Shown here one piece after another: positions 32,418-41,446 of a DNA stretch of 64,000 nt. The translations under genes and the position numbers were made by a program. The number at the start of each line of letters is the position of its first letter. The first letter of the stretch is position 1. The DNA lies in NCBI RefSeq assembly GCF_012641185.1, contig NZ_JAAXLK010000005.1:1-64000 (forward strand). The letters run 5' to 3'. Source of the stretch: Levilactobacillus tujiorum. GTDB taxonomy: Bacteria; Bacillota; Bacilli; Lactobacillales; Lactobacillaceae. The notes below the pieces were generated by a model that saw nothing but the letters and a program-made list of their open reading frames with translations, did no database searches and had not been told where the DNA came from.

Positions 32418-33734
32418 ATGGATAAGCAACAATCGCAGGTGGACTTAGCGAACGATATGACGCTACGTGAAGCCCTGCGGCATAAGGATGTCGTCCGCAA
32501 CGAACTGATCGCGGGAGTGACTGGATTCTTCGCCATCTCGTATATTATCATTGTGAATCCGCTGATTTTAAAAGATGCGGGTATTCCCACTGATTTAAGT
32601 GTCTTCGCGACCATCTTCTCCTCGGTGATCGGGTGTTTGGTCATGGCCTTTTGGGCCAACGCACCAATCATCTTAACGCCGGGGATGGGGGTCAACGCCT
32701 TCTTTACCTACACCATTGTGGTGAACATGGGTCTGAGTTGGCAAGAGGCCTTGGGAATCGCGGCGGTCGCCAGTTTCATTTATATGTTGATCGCCTTTAC
32801 TAAGGTGTCGACGATTCTATCGGAGGCGATTCCTGAATCGCTGAAGAGTGGGATCACTGCGGGGATTGGGCTCTTCCTGGTGGAAATCGGTCTGGAGAAA
32901 GCCGGACTGATTGTGGCTGGGAAGACGTCCTCGCTGGTGGTATTAGGGGACTTGACCAAGCCCACGCCGTTACTGGCGCTGTTCGGTCTGGTTCTGAGCC
33001 TGATCCTGTACATCCGCAAGGTGAAGGGGAACTTCTTCATTGCGATTATCGCAACGAGTCTAGTTGCCTTCTTCTTCGGGGTAAAGGACAGCGATACGCC
33101 CAGCGTTGACCTCGCACGGTTAGGCCAATATCACGAGATCGTCTTCAAGAATGATTTCTCTCACTGGTTGAGCACGCCATTTGTTCTGGCAGCCTTCTCG
33201 ATGACCATGATTCTGGTCTTTGAATCAATGGGTCTTCTGCAAGGCCTGTTGCCTAACCAAAAGAAGTTCAAAAAGACGTTTGAAGGTAGTTCGGTCACAA
33301 CCTTCCTGTCGAGTTTCTTAGGGACCAGTCCTACGGTTGCCGCGGCTGAAAGTGCTTCGGGAATCGAGACTGGTGGGCGAACAGGAATCATGGCCCTGGT
33401 GGCTGCGGTACTGTTTGCACTGTCATTGATCTTCGTGCCTCTGCTGGCTTACGTGCCATCAGCGGCCATTGCGCCGGTAATCATTATTACTGGGGCGTTG
33501 ATGATGGCAGCTATCGGGAACATTAAAATGGCAGATTTCTCTGAATGGTTTCCAGCCTTTCTGATCATTGTGCTGATTCCATTCACCAACAGCATTTCGA
33601 CTGGTCTGGCCTTTGGTTTCGTCTGCTACCCAATTATGAAGTTGGTGTTAGGGAAAGCCAAAGAGATGACTTGGCCCGTCTACCTGTTAGGCGTGCTGTT
33701 CCTACTTGATTTAGTATTTAGTGCCCTGCTGTAA
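32418..33734 (+). CDS. NCS2-family purine permease (AzgA/PbuG-like)
   Basis: 438 residues, about 12 membrane helices. Typical AzgA-subfamily stretches are visible: ELIAGVTGFFAISYIIIVNPLIL, APIILTPGMGVNAFFTYTIV, SGITAGIGLFLVEIGLEKAGLIV and GTSPTVAAAESASGIETGGRTG. It imports hypoxanthine, guanine or adenine by proton symport. The spacing to the nucleoside hydrolase downstream (84 bp) and the shared theme indicate purine salvage. Confidence 0.93.
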   Translation: MDKQQSQVDLANDMTLREALRHKDVVRNELIAGVTGFFAISYIIIVNPLILKDAGIPTDLSVFATIFSSVIGCLVMAFWANAPIILTPGMGVNAFFTYTIVVNMGLSWQEALGIAAVASFIYMLIAFTKVSTILSEAIPESLKSGITAGIGLFLVEIGLEKAGLIVAGKTSSLVVLGDLTKPTPLLALFGLVLSLILYIRKVKGNFFIAIIATSLVAFFFGVKDSDTPSVDLARLGQYHEIVFKNDFSHWLSTPFVLAAFSMTMILVFESMGLLQGLLPNQKKFKKTFEGSSVTTFLSSFLGTSPTVAAAESASGIETGGRTGIMALVAAVLFALSLIFVPLLAYVPSAAIAPVIIITGALMMAAIGNIKMADFSEWFPAFLIIVLIPFTNSISTGLAFGFVCYPIMKLVLGKAKEMTWPVYLLGVLFLLDLVFSALL

Positions 33735-33761
33735 CGGCGGGGTTTCACTTAAGGGTTAAAC

Positions 33762-33773
33762 GTAAGCGGTTAC
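33762..33773 (+). promoter_or_regulatory. CRE-like palindrome upstream of the nucleoside hydrolase
   Basis: GTAAGCGGTTAC is a near palindrome with the CG core of LacI-family operators. It matches the CRE consensus except at the outermost positions, so CcpA or a dedicated LacI-type repressor could bind. Confidence 0.4.
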
Positions 33774-33818
33774 CGACCGCACTAAAAAATGAATTCATTT
33801 CATTGGGAGGAAATTAAC

Positions 33819-34733
33819 ATGACGATTAAAGTTCTTATGGATACAGACCCAGGTATTGACGACGCAGCTGCTTTGACGATGGCCATCAACGACCCTAACA
33901 TCGACTTGAAGTTGATCACGACGGTTGCGGGTAACGTAACGGTTGATAAGACCACCATCAACGCCTTGAAGATTGTTCGGTTCTTTAACCAAGACATTCC
34001 AGTTGCTGCTGGTGCTGAACAACCACTGTTCAAGGATTTCGAAGATGCTGCCCGGATTCACGGTGCTTCAGGGATGCCTGGTTACGAATTCCCAACGGAT
34101 CTGCCTAAGCCATTACACAAGACGGCCGTTGAAGCCTTACATGATGAGATCATGGCAAGTTCCGACCCAATTACGCTGGTTCCAACTGGTTCTTACACCA
34201 ACATTGCGTTACTCTTCTCCGAATACCCAGAAGTAAAGAGCCACATTGACCGGATCGTTGCCATGGGTGGTGCTTTAGGCAAAGGGAACATGACCAGTGC
34301 TGCTGAGTTCAACGTCTTCACCGACCCAGATGCCGCCGCAATTGTTTACAAGTCTGGTATTCCAATCGTGATGGTTGGTTTGGACATCACTATGAAGGCC
34401 CTTCTGACTCACGAAAGTATCGAAGAATTGCCAAAGATCAGCGAGACTGGGAAGATGCTGCATGACATCATCATTAACGATGGTGACAACAGTGACAGCG
34501 GGATCGCGATGCATGACGTGAACACCATCTTCTACCTGCTTCACCCAGAAGCAATCAAGACGGAAGACATGTGGATTGACGTTGTGACTGATGGCCCAGC
34601 CATTGGTGAAACGGTTGGTGACATCCGTGGTGCTTACCACGATGGCAAGACCAACGCCAAGGTTTCCGTAGACATTGACGCCGAAGCCTTCAACAAGTGG
34701 TTCCTTGAAGAAGTTCGCGCCATCAAGAACTAG
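33819..34733 (+). CDS. inosine-uridine-preferring nucleoside hydrolase (Rih family)
   Basis: 304 residues from the ATG after GGGAGG (33805-33810). The Ca2+-binding signature DTDPGIDDA is at 8-16. Other family landmarks are VAAGAEQPL, LVPTGSYTNIALL, VAMGGALGKGN, AAEFNVFTDPDAAA and the C-terminal MHDVNTIFYLLHPE. It splits ribonucleosides into ribose and base in the cytosol and links the permeases upstream to base salvage. Optimised codons. rihA, rihB or rihC specificity cannot be fixed by eye. Confidence 0.92.
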   Translation: MTIKVLMDTDPGIDDAAALTMAINDPNIDLKLITTVAGNVTVDKTTINALKIVRFFNQDIPVAAGAEQPLFKDFEDAARIHGASGMPGYEFPTDLPKPLHKTAVEALHDEIMASSDPITLVPTGSYTNIALLFSEYPEVKSHIDRIVAMGGALGKGNMTSAAEFNVFTDPDAAAIVYKSGIPIVMVGLDITMKALLTHESIEELPKISETGKMLHDIIINDGDNSDSGIAMHDVNTIFYLLHPEAIKTEDMWIDVVTDGPAIGETVGDIRGAYHDGKTNAKVSVDIDAEAFNKWFLEEVRAIKN

Positions 34734-34769
34734 GTTACTGCCTGCGTACTGAAATGAAATATGAACCAT

Positions 34770-34806
34770 TAGAGGCTTTCTCCGGTTGGAGGGAGCCTCT
34801 TTTTTC
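34770..34806 (+). terminator. terminator of the nucleoside hydrolase gene
   Basis: AGAGGCT/AGCCTCT with inner CTCC/GGAG, followed by T6. Confidence 0.88.
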
Positions 34807-34846
34807 GGTATCGCGCCTTAGCCATTCAAGGATGGATTGGAGCTTA

Positions 34847-35019
34847 CGCCTTACCGTTCGCAAAATTTGGGCTGGAACGCTGTGGGGAGGCCGGTCTAAG
34901 CCATAGAGCGGTCTTAGACCTCGCTTTGAGCCGTGAATCGTGTCTCGAAGTCGCCATTTACCAAGAAAGGGCACTTGGTAAATCCCACGGCTGAGCCCAA
35001 ATTTTGTTCACTCACGGCT
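34847..35019 (-). repeat. type A structured repeat (copy A5), solitary
   Basis: Minus-strand copy: cgccttaccgttcg at the left, closing stem AAATTTGGGCT/AGCCCAAATTT, hairpins TTTACCAAG/CTTGGTAAA and GTCTAAG/CTTAGAC, and ctcacggct at the right. Confidence 0.85.
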
Positions 35020-35167
35020 ACGGTGGTTGTCCTTCATACAGGACGCCATACGGAATGTAGGCTTGTGTGATTAAATGTTTGGATCAACCGTTCGCGTAAC
35101 CGAAGGAGGGCAGGTGGGGAGAACTTTTCTGACACTATTAGCCAAGGCTCTTTACTTGATTCGCAGT

Positions 35168-35194
35168 AGTCCAAATTTGGCGAACGGCAAGGCG
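35168..35194 (+). repeat. fragment of type A repeat (3' end only)
   Basis: Reads agtccaaatttggcgaacg then gcaaggcg, the last 27 bases of a type A element. The preceding sequence is not from the family, so this is a remnant. Confidence 0.75.
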
Positions 35195-35300
35195 AATGGC
35201 CGTAGCGACCAATTCTTTACAGAAACAAAAACCATTCCATACAAAAACGATACATCGAGTTGGTACCATAGACTTAAATCAAGGGGAAGAGGATGATCGT

Positions 35301-35393
35301 ATGTCGACAATGGATATCGAGACGTTGATCATACTGATTGTGACTTGGTTGCCGATGTTATGGTTTTCCCGACCACCAAAACGTCATGGCTAG
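35301..35393 (+). CDS. 30-residue membrane peptide
   Basis: ATG after GGGGAAGAGG. The peptide starts MSTMDIETLIILIVTWLPML and ends WFSRPPKRHG, giving one hydrophobic helix and a short basic tail. A strong terminator follows 28 bp later, so this is a complete mini-transcription unit. It could be a regulator or toxin-like membrane peptide; no partner RNA was identified. Confidence 0.55.
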   Translation: MSTMDIETLIILIVTWLPMLWFSRPPKRHG

Positions 35394-35420
35394 CCGGTGA
35401 TGCCATCACTGGTTATCAAG

Positions 35421-35463
35421 AAAGGGTATCGTGAATGCAGAGAAATTCACGGTACCTTTTTTC
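35421..35463 (+). terminator. terminator of the membrane-peptide gene
   Basis: AAAGGgtatCGTGAAT/ATTCACGgtaCCTTT hairpin followed by T-run. Confidence 0.88.
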
Positions 35464-35665
35464 GTGCGAAAATTTAAGCGGCTGATTAGTTTCGCGAACG
35501 GGTGAGTTTGCTCACTATTTGCGAAAACTTTACATGATGTTGACATAGACCATACCAATTATTTACAAAACTTCGCTATGCTAGACTTAACTTAGGGATA
35601 GTCGGTCGGGCTTGCTGTCAGGAAGCACCGACGACGATCAAGTCGGTTTGGGGGGCAACGGGGCC

Positions 35666-36547
35666 ATGAATAAGTTCACCATCGTGCATTTGTCTGATCC
35701 ACAGCTAACAGCGGCTACCGTCGTACCACGGTATCACCAGCAAGTGTCGCCAATTAAGAAGTTACAGCAGGTTTTTGATGATGTCCTCAGCCATCAAATT
35801 CAGCCGGATCTGATCGTGATTGGTGGCGACCTATTACAGAATGGGACGGCGCAAGACTACGCACAGTTGCGGTCGTATTTAGACGTGCAAGCTGACCGGT
35901 TACAGGCGCCGATCCAAGTGATTCTGGGTGATCAGGATGATCGGACAGCGTTCAATGCCGGTTATCTGGCGCAGGCACACCAGCGTTATTACGCGTATAA
36001 GCAAATTTATCAAAACATGGATTTCTACTTTCTCGATTCTAAGTGGGAGGCGCATAAGGAGGCTGGTTGGCTGGACCGTGAGCAGTTAGATTGGTTGAAT
36101 AAGAACCTCCACATTGCGCCCAGACGCCGTGCTTTTATTTTTCTCCACCACCCACTGGATGCCCCGGCGCTTCGGTCAATGCGGTATACGCTGTTGCAGA
36201 ACAACCGTGAGTTGTTGGCGATTTTGCATGGGCATAACATTGGTGGGGTGTTTGCCGGGCACCTACATTTTGGGGCGAGCTACTTGGTTGATAACACGAT
36301 TCCGGTCACGGCAGTGGGGTCGACCGCAACCTACATTAACTGTCAGAATCCTCACCAGCATGAAGTTTACGATGCAGTCGACTACAACGTCATCACCATT
36401 CAGCGGGGGATCGCCAGCGTGACGAATCATCCCCTCTACCTGGGGCAGCAGGTGATCGACAACATTACGGTGACCAATACGGGATTCGCTAAACACCGGC
36501 CCAGACTAACGGGGATGCGGCGGGCGGTCAATGATCCGTTTGGATAG
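35666..36547 (+). CDS. CpdA/Icc-like calcineurin-fold phosphoesterase with altered metal motifs
   Basis: 293 residues from the ATG after GGGGGGC. Metallophosphoesterase motifs in order: HLSDPQL (near 8-14, DPQ instead of DxH), IGGDLLQNG (GD intact), GDQDD (canonical GNHD), FLHHPLD and AGHLHFG (GHxH intact). Two positions usually filled by His and one by Asn are Gln and Asp. DPQ is also seen in other calcineurin-like branches, but GDQD is unusual. A 3',5'-cyclic nucleotide phosphodiesterase role would be the default annotation; here activity or metal use may differ. Confidence 0.85.
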   Translation: MNKFTIVHLSDPQLTAATVVPRYHQQVSPIKKLQQVFDDVLSHQIQPDLIVIGGDLLQNGTAQDYAQLRSYLDVQADRLQAPIQVILGDQDDRTAFNAGYLAQAHQRYYAYKQIYQNMDFYFLDSKWEAHKEAGWLDREQLDWLNKNLHIAPRRRAFIFLHHPLDAPALRSMRYTLLQNNRELLAILHGHNIGGVFAGHLHFGASYLVDNTIPVTAVGSTATYINCQNPHQHEVYDAVDYNVITIQRGIASVTNHPLYLGQQVIDNITVTNTGFAKHRPRLTGMRRAVNDPFG

Positions 36548-36597
36548 TGCCACTGGTTAACTGCCTATACTGGCCGAAAATTAAACAATCACGTATC

Positions 36598-36631
36598 AGG
36601 GGTCTGGGACAAGCGTCTCAGATCCCTTTCT
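36598..36631 (+). terminator. terminator of the phosphoesterase gene
   Basis: GGGTCTGgGAC/GTCtCAGATCCC hairpin, then T-rich sequence. Confidence 0.85.
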
Positions 36632-36811
36632 CGTCTGGCCCGCTCTCATCCGAGTTGCACTAGGGCCTTAACAGGAGAATGATTTTCCCCGGGATAAGCG
36701 TTTCATGTGAACCGGATTTTCGGTATAATAGGAAACGACGTGATAACGGCCGACCGAATTGTCAGTTTTGCTTGGCAGGTCGGTTGCGTTTCGGAAGTAA
36801 GTAAGGTAAAG

Positions 36812-36842
36812 TATAATCAAGCGTGAAACAATTGTGTTTCAC
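36812..36842 (+). promoter_or_regulatory. promoter with parS-half-site inverted repeat
   Basis: TATAAT (36812-36817) is followed by GTGAAACA-ATTG-TGTTTCAC (36823-36842). The two 8-bp arms are exactly the half-sites of the parS sequence TGTTTCACGTGAAACA but in swapped order. It lies in the initial transcribed region of rsmG-noc-parAB. It may be an operator or an RNA hairpin. Confidence 0.5.
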
Positions 36843-36865
36843 AGAAGTGAACTGGGAGATAGTGT

Positions 36866-37594
36866 ATGAATCCAGAAGAGTTTCGTGCCGCGCTGGCACA
36901 GCAAGGCATTGAATTAACGGCGACACAGGAACAACAATTTGCGACATATTTCGAGTTCTTAGTGGCGACGAATGAGCACGTCAATTTAACGACGATTACG
37001 GCGGAGCCAGATGTCTATTTGAAACATTTTTATGACTCAGTGACGCCGGCTTTTTATGTGCCAGAATTGCGGACAGCACCTTTAACCGTCTGTGATGTTG
37101 GTGCCGGGGCCGGGTTCCCGTCGCTGCCGCTGAAGATTTTATTCCCGCAGTTACAGATCAGTATTGTGGATTCTCTGAATAAGCGGATCACCTTCCTGAA
37201 TGAATTGGCGGCCAAGCTCAACCTCACGGGGGTGGCATTTCACCATGCTCGGGCGGAGGAATTTGGTGGCAAACGGGCCGCTAACCGTGAAGGCTATGAT
37301 CTGGTCTTAGCCCGTGCGGTGGCCCGGATGTCCGTACTTAGCGAACTCTGCTTGCCACTGGTCAAAGTGGGCGGCCAATTTGTGGCCCTGAAAGCAGCGG
37401 CCACCGCTGATGAACTCGCGGTGAGTCACACGGCGATTACCACATTGGGCGGTCAGTTGAGTGCTGACCACGCATTTGAACTGCCCGTCAGTCAAGATCA
37501 ACGCCACATTGTGGTTATCGACAAGGTGAAGCACACGCCTAAGCGTTACCCCCGGAAAGCGGGAACGCCAAATAAAGAACCGTTAGAAGATTAA
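36866..37594 (+). CDS. rsmG: 16S rRNA (guanine527-N7)-methyltransferase RsmG
   Basis: 242 residues. The SAM-binding loop [16 protein letters not shown] (about 74-89) is diagnostic, preceded by [15 protein letters not shown] and followed by [14 protein letters not shown] and [10 protein letters not shown]. It methylates G527 in the 530 loop of 16S rRNA; loss gives low-level streptomycin resistance in other bacteria. First gene of the origin-proximal cluster, 19 bp before noc. CTGGGAGAT precedes the ATG. The Lys-rich C-terminus ([17 protein letters not shown]) is typical of the Firmicute form. Confidence 0.96.
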   Translation: MNPEEFRAALAQQGIELTATQEQQFATYFEFLVATNEHVNLTTITAEPDVYLKHFYDSVTPAFYVPELRTAPLTVCDVGAGAGFPSLPLKILFPQLQISIVDSLNKRITFLNELAAKLNLTGVAFHHARAEEFGGKRAANREGYDLVLARAVARMSVLSELCLPLVKVGGQFVALKAAATADELAVSHTAITTLGGQLSADHAFELPVSQDQRHIVVIDKVKHTPKRYPRKAGTPNKEPLED

Positions 37595-37613
37595 TGGGAT
37601 GGGGGTAAGATAA

Positions 37614-38444
37614 TTGCCATTTTCATTATTTGGAAATAATCGGGAGAAGGCGACACAGCCGACACATCCCGTGAAACAAAACGTGGTGATGATTCCGGTT
37701 GGTCAGATCATTCCCAACCGCTTCCAGCCGCGCCAACGGTTTGATCCCGCAGCGATTACGGAACTGGCGCAGACTATCGAAGAACATGGCCTGTTACAAC
37801 CCATCGTGTTGCGTCAGTATGAAGCCGATCATTACGAGATTATTGCTGGTGAGCGGCGGTTTCGGGCCGTCAATAGTCTTAAATGGACAGAGGTTCCCGC
37901 GATCGTTGAAGAGATGAATGACGATGAGACCGCGTCGATGGCCTTGATCGAGAATCTCCAACGGGAGGAACTGTCCGCCATTGAAGAGGCGCATGCCTAC
38001 CAGAAACTGATGGAACTCAACCACATGACGCAGGCGCAGTTGGCTGAGGGCATCGGTAAGAGTCAGGGCTTTGTCGCCAATAAGCTCCGCTTGCTGAAGC
38101 TGGCGGAACCCGTGCGCAACGCCATTTTGAACCGTCAAATCACTGAACGCCACGGGCGCGCCTTACTAGCACTGCCCGAAGCCGACCAACCCGCCATGCT
38201 TAAGCGAATTGCGGCCGATCAATTGACCGTCAAGGAGACGGAAGCCTTGATTGCCAAGCATAAGCGGCCCAAGAAGCGGCGTAAGGTGACAAAGCACGGC
38301 GTTTCTGGAGACACTCGCGTAGCCGTCAACACGATTCGGCAGTCCGTTAAGATGGTGACGGACGCCGGGTTGCCCCTGACGACCAAGGAAGAAGAAACAG
38401 CTGATAGTTACCGCATCATCATTGACATTCCCAAAGAAAGCTAG
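37614..38444 (+). CDS. noc: nucleoid occlusion protein Noc
   Basis: 276 residues from a TTG start with GGGGGTAAG upstream. A ParB-type CTPase/DNA-binding protein: IPVGQIIPNRFQPRQRF, EHGLLQPIVLRQ, IIAGERRFRAV (the CTP-binding ERR motif), ENLQREELSAIEEA and an HTH (MTQAQLAEGIGKSQGFVANKLRLL). Its position between rsmG and parA, and the short basic C-terminal linker (KRPKKRRKVTK), identify Noc rather than ParB. It couples chromosome position to cell division by binding NBS sites and the membrane. The N-terminal helix (MPFSLFG) fits membrane binding. Confidence 0.93.
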   Translation: MPFSLFGNNREKATQPTHPVKQNVVMIPVGQIIPNRFQPRQRFDPAAITELAQTIEEHGLLQPIVLRQYEADHYEIIAGERRFRAVNSLKWTEVPAIVEEMNDDETASMALIENLQREELSAIEEAHAYQKLMELNHMTQAQLAEGIGKSQGFVANKLRLLKLAEPVRNAILNRQITERHGRALLALPEADQPAMLKRIAADQLTVKETEALIAKHKRPKKRRKVTKHGVSGDTRVAVNTIRQSVKMVTDAGLPLTTKEEETADSYRIIIDIPKES

Positions 38445-38458
38445 AGGTGGAACGACAT

Positions 38459-39226
38459 ATGGGCTATATCATCGCATTAGCCAATCAAAAAGGTGGCGTG
38501 GGTAAGACCACGACCGGGGTTAATTTAGGCGCTGCATTGGCATCCGCTGGCAAGCGGGTCTTGCTGGTAGATACCGATGCTCAAGGTAACGCGACTAGTG
38601 GTGTCGGTATTCAAAAAGCCACCATTGAACGCGAAGTTTACGATGTTTTGGTTAACGAAACACCGATTGCCGACGCGATTTTGCATACGGAACATTCAGG
38701 GTTGGATATCGTTCCCGCAACGATTCAGCTTTCTGGAGCCGAGATCGAGCTCACCCCAATGATGGCGCGCGAGACCCGACTGAAGGATGCGTTGGATGAG
38801 ATTCGTGACCAGTACGATTACATTTTGATTGATTGTCCGCCTTCGCTGGGGCTGTTGACCATTAACGCGTTTACGGCTGCCAATTCCATTTTGATTCCCG
38901 TGCAGAGTGAATACTATGCGCTGGAAGGATTGACGCAACTGTTAAATACGGTGAAACTGGTTCAAAAGCACTTTAACCGCGATCTGAAGATTGAAGGGGT
39001 GCTGTTGACCTTGTACGATGCCCGGACTAATTTGGGCAAGCAGGTCAACGAAGAAGTGAAAAAGTATTTCCAAAACAAGGTCTACGCGACGATCATTCCC
39101 CGGAATGTCCAGTTGGCGGAAGCACCGAGTCACGGAATGCCAATTATTGATTACGCACCCAAGTCTAAGGGTGCCGAAGTGTACACTGAACTCGCAAAGG
39201 AAGTGCTAGCTGCCCATGGCAAGTAA
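38459..39226 (+). CDS. parA: chromosome-partitioning ATPase ParA/Soj
   Basis: 255 residues from the ATG following GAGGTGG. Deviant Walker A ANQKGGVGKTTTGVNLG, Walker A' LLVDTDAQGNATSG and Walker B YILIDCPPSLGLLT are complete, as expected for an active ParA. It works with ParB (Spo0J) on parS sites for origin segregation and DnaA control. The 3' end overlaps parB by 11 bp, giving coupled translation. Confidence 0.96.
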   Translation: MGYIIALANQKGGVGKTTTGVNLGAALASAGKRVLLVDTDAQGNATSGVGIQKATIEREVYDVLVNETPIADAILHTEHSGLDIVPATIQLSGAEIELTPMMARETRLKDALDEIRDQYDYILIDCPPSLGLLTINAFTAANSILIPVQSEYYALEGLTQLLNTVKLVQKHFNRDLKIEGVLLTLYDARTNLGKQVNEEVKKYFQNKVYATIIPRNVQLAEAPSHGMPIIDYAPKSKGAEVYTELAKEVLAAHGK

Positions 39227-40100
39227 GAAAGAGAAAAGTTTAGGGCGCGGAATCGACGCGCTGTTTGCCGAAAACGGCGTGGATGCTGGCGAAGAGACGG
39301 TCGTTGACTTAACTTTAGCTGACATTCGTCCGAACCCGTACCAACCACGGCAGAAGTTCGATCATAAGGGATTAAACGACTTAGCGGCCTCCATTGAGAA
39401 GACGGGGGTTTTCCAGCCGATTATTGTGCGCCAACCGGACAAGCGGGCGAACCGTTACGAGATTCTCGCGGGTGAGCGGCGTTTCCGGGCTTCAAAATTA
39501 GCTGGTAAGGAGACGATCCCCGCGATTGTAAGAGACGTGACTGAAGAACAAATGATGGAGATCGCCGTGTTGGAGAACTTACAACGCGAAGATCTGACGC
39601 CCCTGGAAGAGGCCGAAGCCTACGATACCTTGATGACCAAGTTGACCTTAACGCAGGCGCAGGTCTCCGAACGATTGGGCAAGAGCCGCCCATACATTGC
39701 CAACTACTTGCGGTTACTAGGACTGCCTAAAGTGGTTAAGGACATGCTCCAGAAGAACGAGTTGTCGATGGGCCAAGCCCGGACCTTGCTTTCACTGAAG
39801 GATAAGACGAAGTTAGTCGCCTTAGCTAAGAAGGCTGTAGCCGATGGGATGACCGTTCGCGCCCTGGAAGCCGAAGTTAGCAAACTTAACGGGGCAGCTA
39901 AGAAATTGGCGAAGAAGCCCGCTAAGAAGAAGTCACCCTTCTTACGCTCAACGGAAAACCGGCTACAGGAACACTTTGGCACGCAGGTGTCCATCAACGA
40001 AGGCAACGGTGAGGACCATCAAGGTAAGATTGAGATTGAATACCTGTCCAATGATGATTTGAACCGCATTTTGGACTTGTTGGATATCCACACGGATTAG
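39216..40100 (+). CDS. parB: chromosome-partitioning protein ParB/Spo0J
   Basis: 294 residues. The N-terminal LGRGIDALF stimulates ParA in this family. Then DIRPNPYQPRQKF, GVFQPIIVRQ, ILAGERRFRAS (the CTP-binding ERR motif), ENLQREDLTPLEEAEAY and the HTH LTQAQVSERLGKSRPYIANYLRLL. A Lys/Ala linker (AAKKLAKKPAKKKSP) leads to the C-terminal dimerisation domain. The lack of a perfect parS in this window means the sites are elsewhere near the origin. Confidence 0.96.
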   Translation: MASKKEKSLGRGIDALFAENGVDAGEETVVDLTLADIRPNPYQPRQKFDHKGLNDLAASIEKTGVFQPIIVRQPDKRANRYEILAGERRFRASKLAGKETIPAIVRDVTEEQMMEIAVLENLQREDLTPLEEAEAYDTLMTKLTLTQAQVSERLGKSRPYIANYLRLLGLPKVVKDMLQKNELSMGQARTLLSLKDKTKLVALAKKAVADGMTVRALEAEVSKLNGAAKKLAKKPAKKKSPFLRSTENRLQEHFGTQVSINEGNGEDHQGKIEIEYLSNDDLNRILDLLDIHTD

Positions 40101-40117
40101 GCAAGGGAGGCCAAAGC

Positions 40118-40324
40118 ATGTATGATTTAGGTGATTTGGTAGAAATGAAGAAGCCGCATCCTTGTGGCACTAACCGCTGGGAAATCACGCGGATGGGTGC
40201 CGATATCAAGATCAAATGTACCAATTGCGGCCACGTGGTGATGCTGTCACGGCGCGAGTTTGAAAAGAAATTAAAAAAGGTATTGGTCCGTAAGGCCGAC
40301 ACCAATAATGGAAAGAGTGAATAA
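40118..40324 (+). CDS. DUF951 family protein
   Basis: 68 residues: LGDLVEMKKPHPCGTNRWEITRMGADIKIKCTNCGHVVMLSRREFEKKLKKVL, an exact fit to the DUF951 pattern with a CxxC pair (KCTNCG) and an upstream PHPCG that may complete a metal site. It is conserved between parB and ychF in Firmicutes. Function is unknown; a small nucleic-acid or ribosome-associated zinc protein is likely. AGGGAGG precedes the ATG. Confidence 0.9.
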   Translation: MYDLGDLVEMKKPHPCGTNRWEITRMGADIKIKCTNCGHVVMLSRREFEKKLKKVLVRKADTNNGKSE

Positions 40325-40329
40325 TTGCT

Positions 40330-41430
40330 ATGTCATTAACTGCAGGGATCGTTGGCCTGCCGAACGTCGGGAAGTCAACTTTATTTAACGCGATTACCAA
40401 GGCGGGGGCCGAAATGGCCAACTACCCATTTGCCACAATCGACCCGAACGTGGGGATGGTGGAAGTACCAGATAGCCGACTCGACCGGATTCAAGCATTG
40501 ATTCCAGCCAAAAAGGTGGTGCCCACCACGTTTGAATTTACGGATATTGCCGGGATTGTCAAAGGCGCCAGCAAGGGTGAAGGTTTAGGAAACAAGTTCC
40601 TCGAAAACATTCGCCAGGTGGATGCCATTGTCCACGTGGTACGGGCATTTGACGATGACAACATTACCCACGTTTCCGGTAAGATCGATCCAATTGAGGA
40701 TATCGAAACGATCAACTTGGAACTGGGCTTATCCGACCTGGAAGCTGTCAACAAGCGTTTAGCCAAGGTTGAACGCGCTGCTAAGGGGAGCGACAAGGAA
40801 GCCAAGGCTGAATTGGCAGTCTTAACGAAGATCAAGCCCGTCCTCGAAGCCGGTGGTGCCGTACGGACGATTGACTTTGATGAAGACGAGACCAAGATTG
40901 TGAAGGGCTTGTTCTTATTGACCTCCAAGCCCGTCCTTTACGTGGCCAACATTGCCGAGGACGATATGGCTGATCCGGAGAACTCCAAGTACTTCAAGAG
41001 CATTCAGGATTATGCAGCTAAGGAAGGCGCAGAAGCCATCGCGGTTGCTGCCGAAGCCGAAGAAGAAATTGCTGAATTGGATGACGATGAGAAGCAAGAC
41101 TTCCTCGAAGCCGAAGGGGTTGAAGAACCTGGGTTGAACCGGTTAATTCGGGCTTCTTACCACTTATTAGGCTTGCAAACGTTCTTTACGGCTGGTGGCA
41201 AGGAAACCCGTGCCTGGACGTTTAAGACGGGAACTAAGGCGCCACAAGCGGCCGGGATCATTCACTCTGACTTCGAACGAGGATTTATCCGTGCCGAAGT
41301 CATGGCGTTTGCGGACCTGGACAAGTATGAATCCGAAGCAGCCGTTAAGGAAGCTGGTAAGCTCCGGGTTGAAGGTAAAGACTACGTGATGGAAGACGGC
41401 GACATTGTCGAATTCCGGTTCAACGTTTAG
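40330..41430 (+). CDS. ychF: redox-regulated ATPase YchF
   Basis: 366 residues of an Obg-family P-loop protein. G1 GLPNVGKSTLFN (8-19), YPFATIDPNVG (switch I region), G3 DIAGIVKGASKGEGLGN and the altered G4 (YVANIAEDDM) that favours ATP over GTP. A coiled-coil and a C-terminal TGS domain (TFKTGTKAPQAAGIIHSDFERGFIRAEVM) follow. It binds ribosomes and affects translation and stress responses. Five bp after DUF951, in the segregation-linked operon. Confidence 0.96.
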   Translation: MSLTAGIVGLPNVGKSTLFNAITKAGAEMANYPFATIDPNVGMVEVPDSRLDRIQALIPAKKVVPTTFEFTDIAGIVKGASKGEGLGNKFLENIRQVDAIVHVVRAFDDDNITHVSGKIDPIEDIETINLELGLSDLEAVNKRLAKVERAAKGSDKEAKAELAVLTKIKPVLEAGGAVRTIDFDEDETKIVKGLFLLTSKPVLYVANIAEDDMADPENSKYFKSIQDYAAKEGAEAIAVAAEAEEEIAELDDDEKQDFLEAEGVEEPGLNRLIRASYHLLGLQTFFTAGGKETRAWTFKTGTKAPQAAGIIHSDFERGFIRAEVMAFADLDKYESEAAVKEAGKLRVEGKDYVMEDGDIVEFRFNV

Positions 41431-41446
41431 AAGGGAACAGACTTAA

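Noticed and set aside
36680-36697. Noc-binding-site-like ttccccgggataa
   Set aside because: Only a weak match to the NBS consensus ATTTCCCGGGAAAT, with no second site; too little to call.
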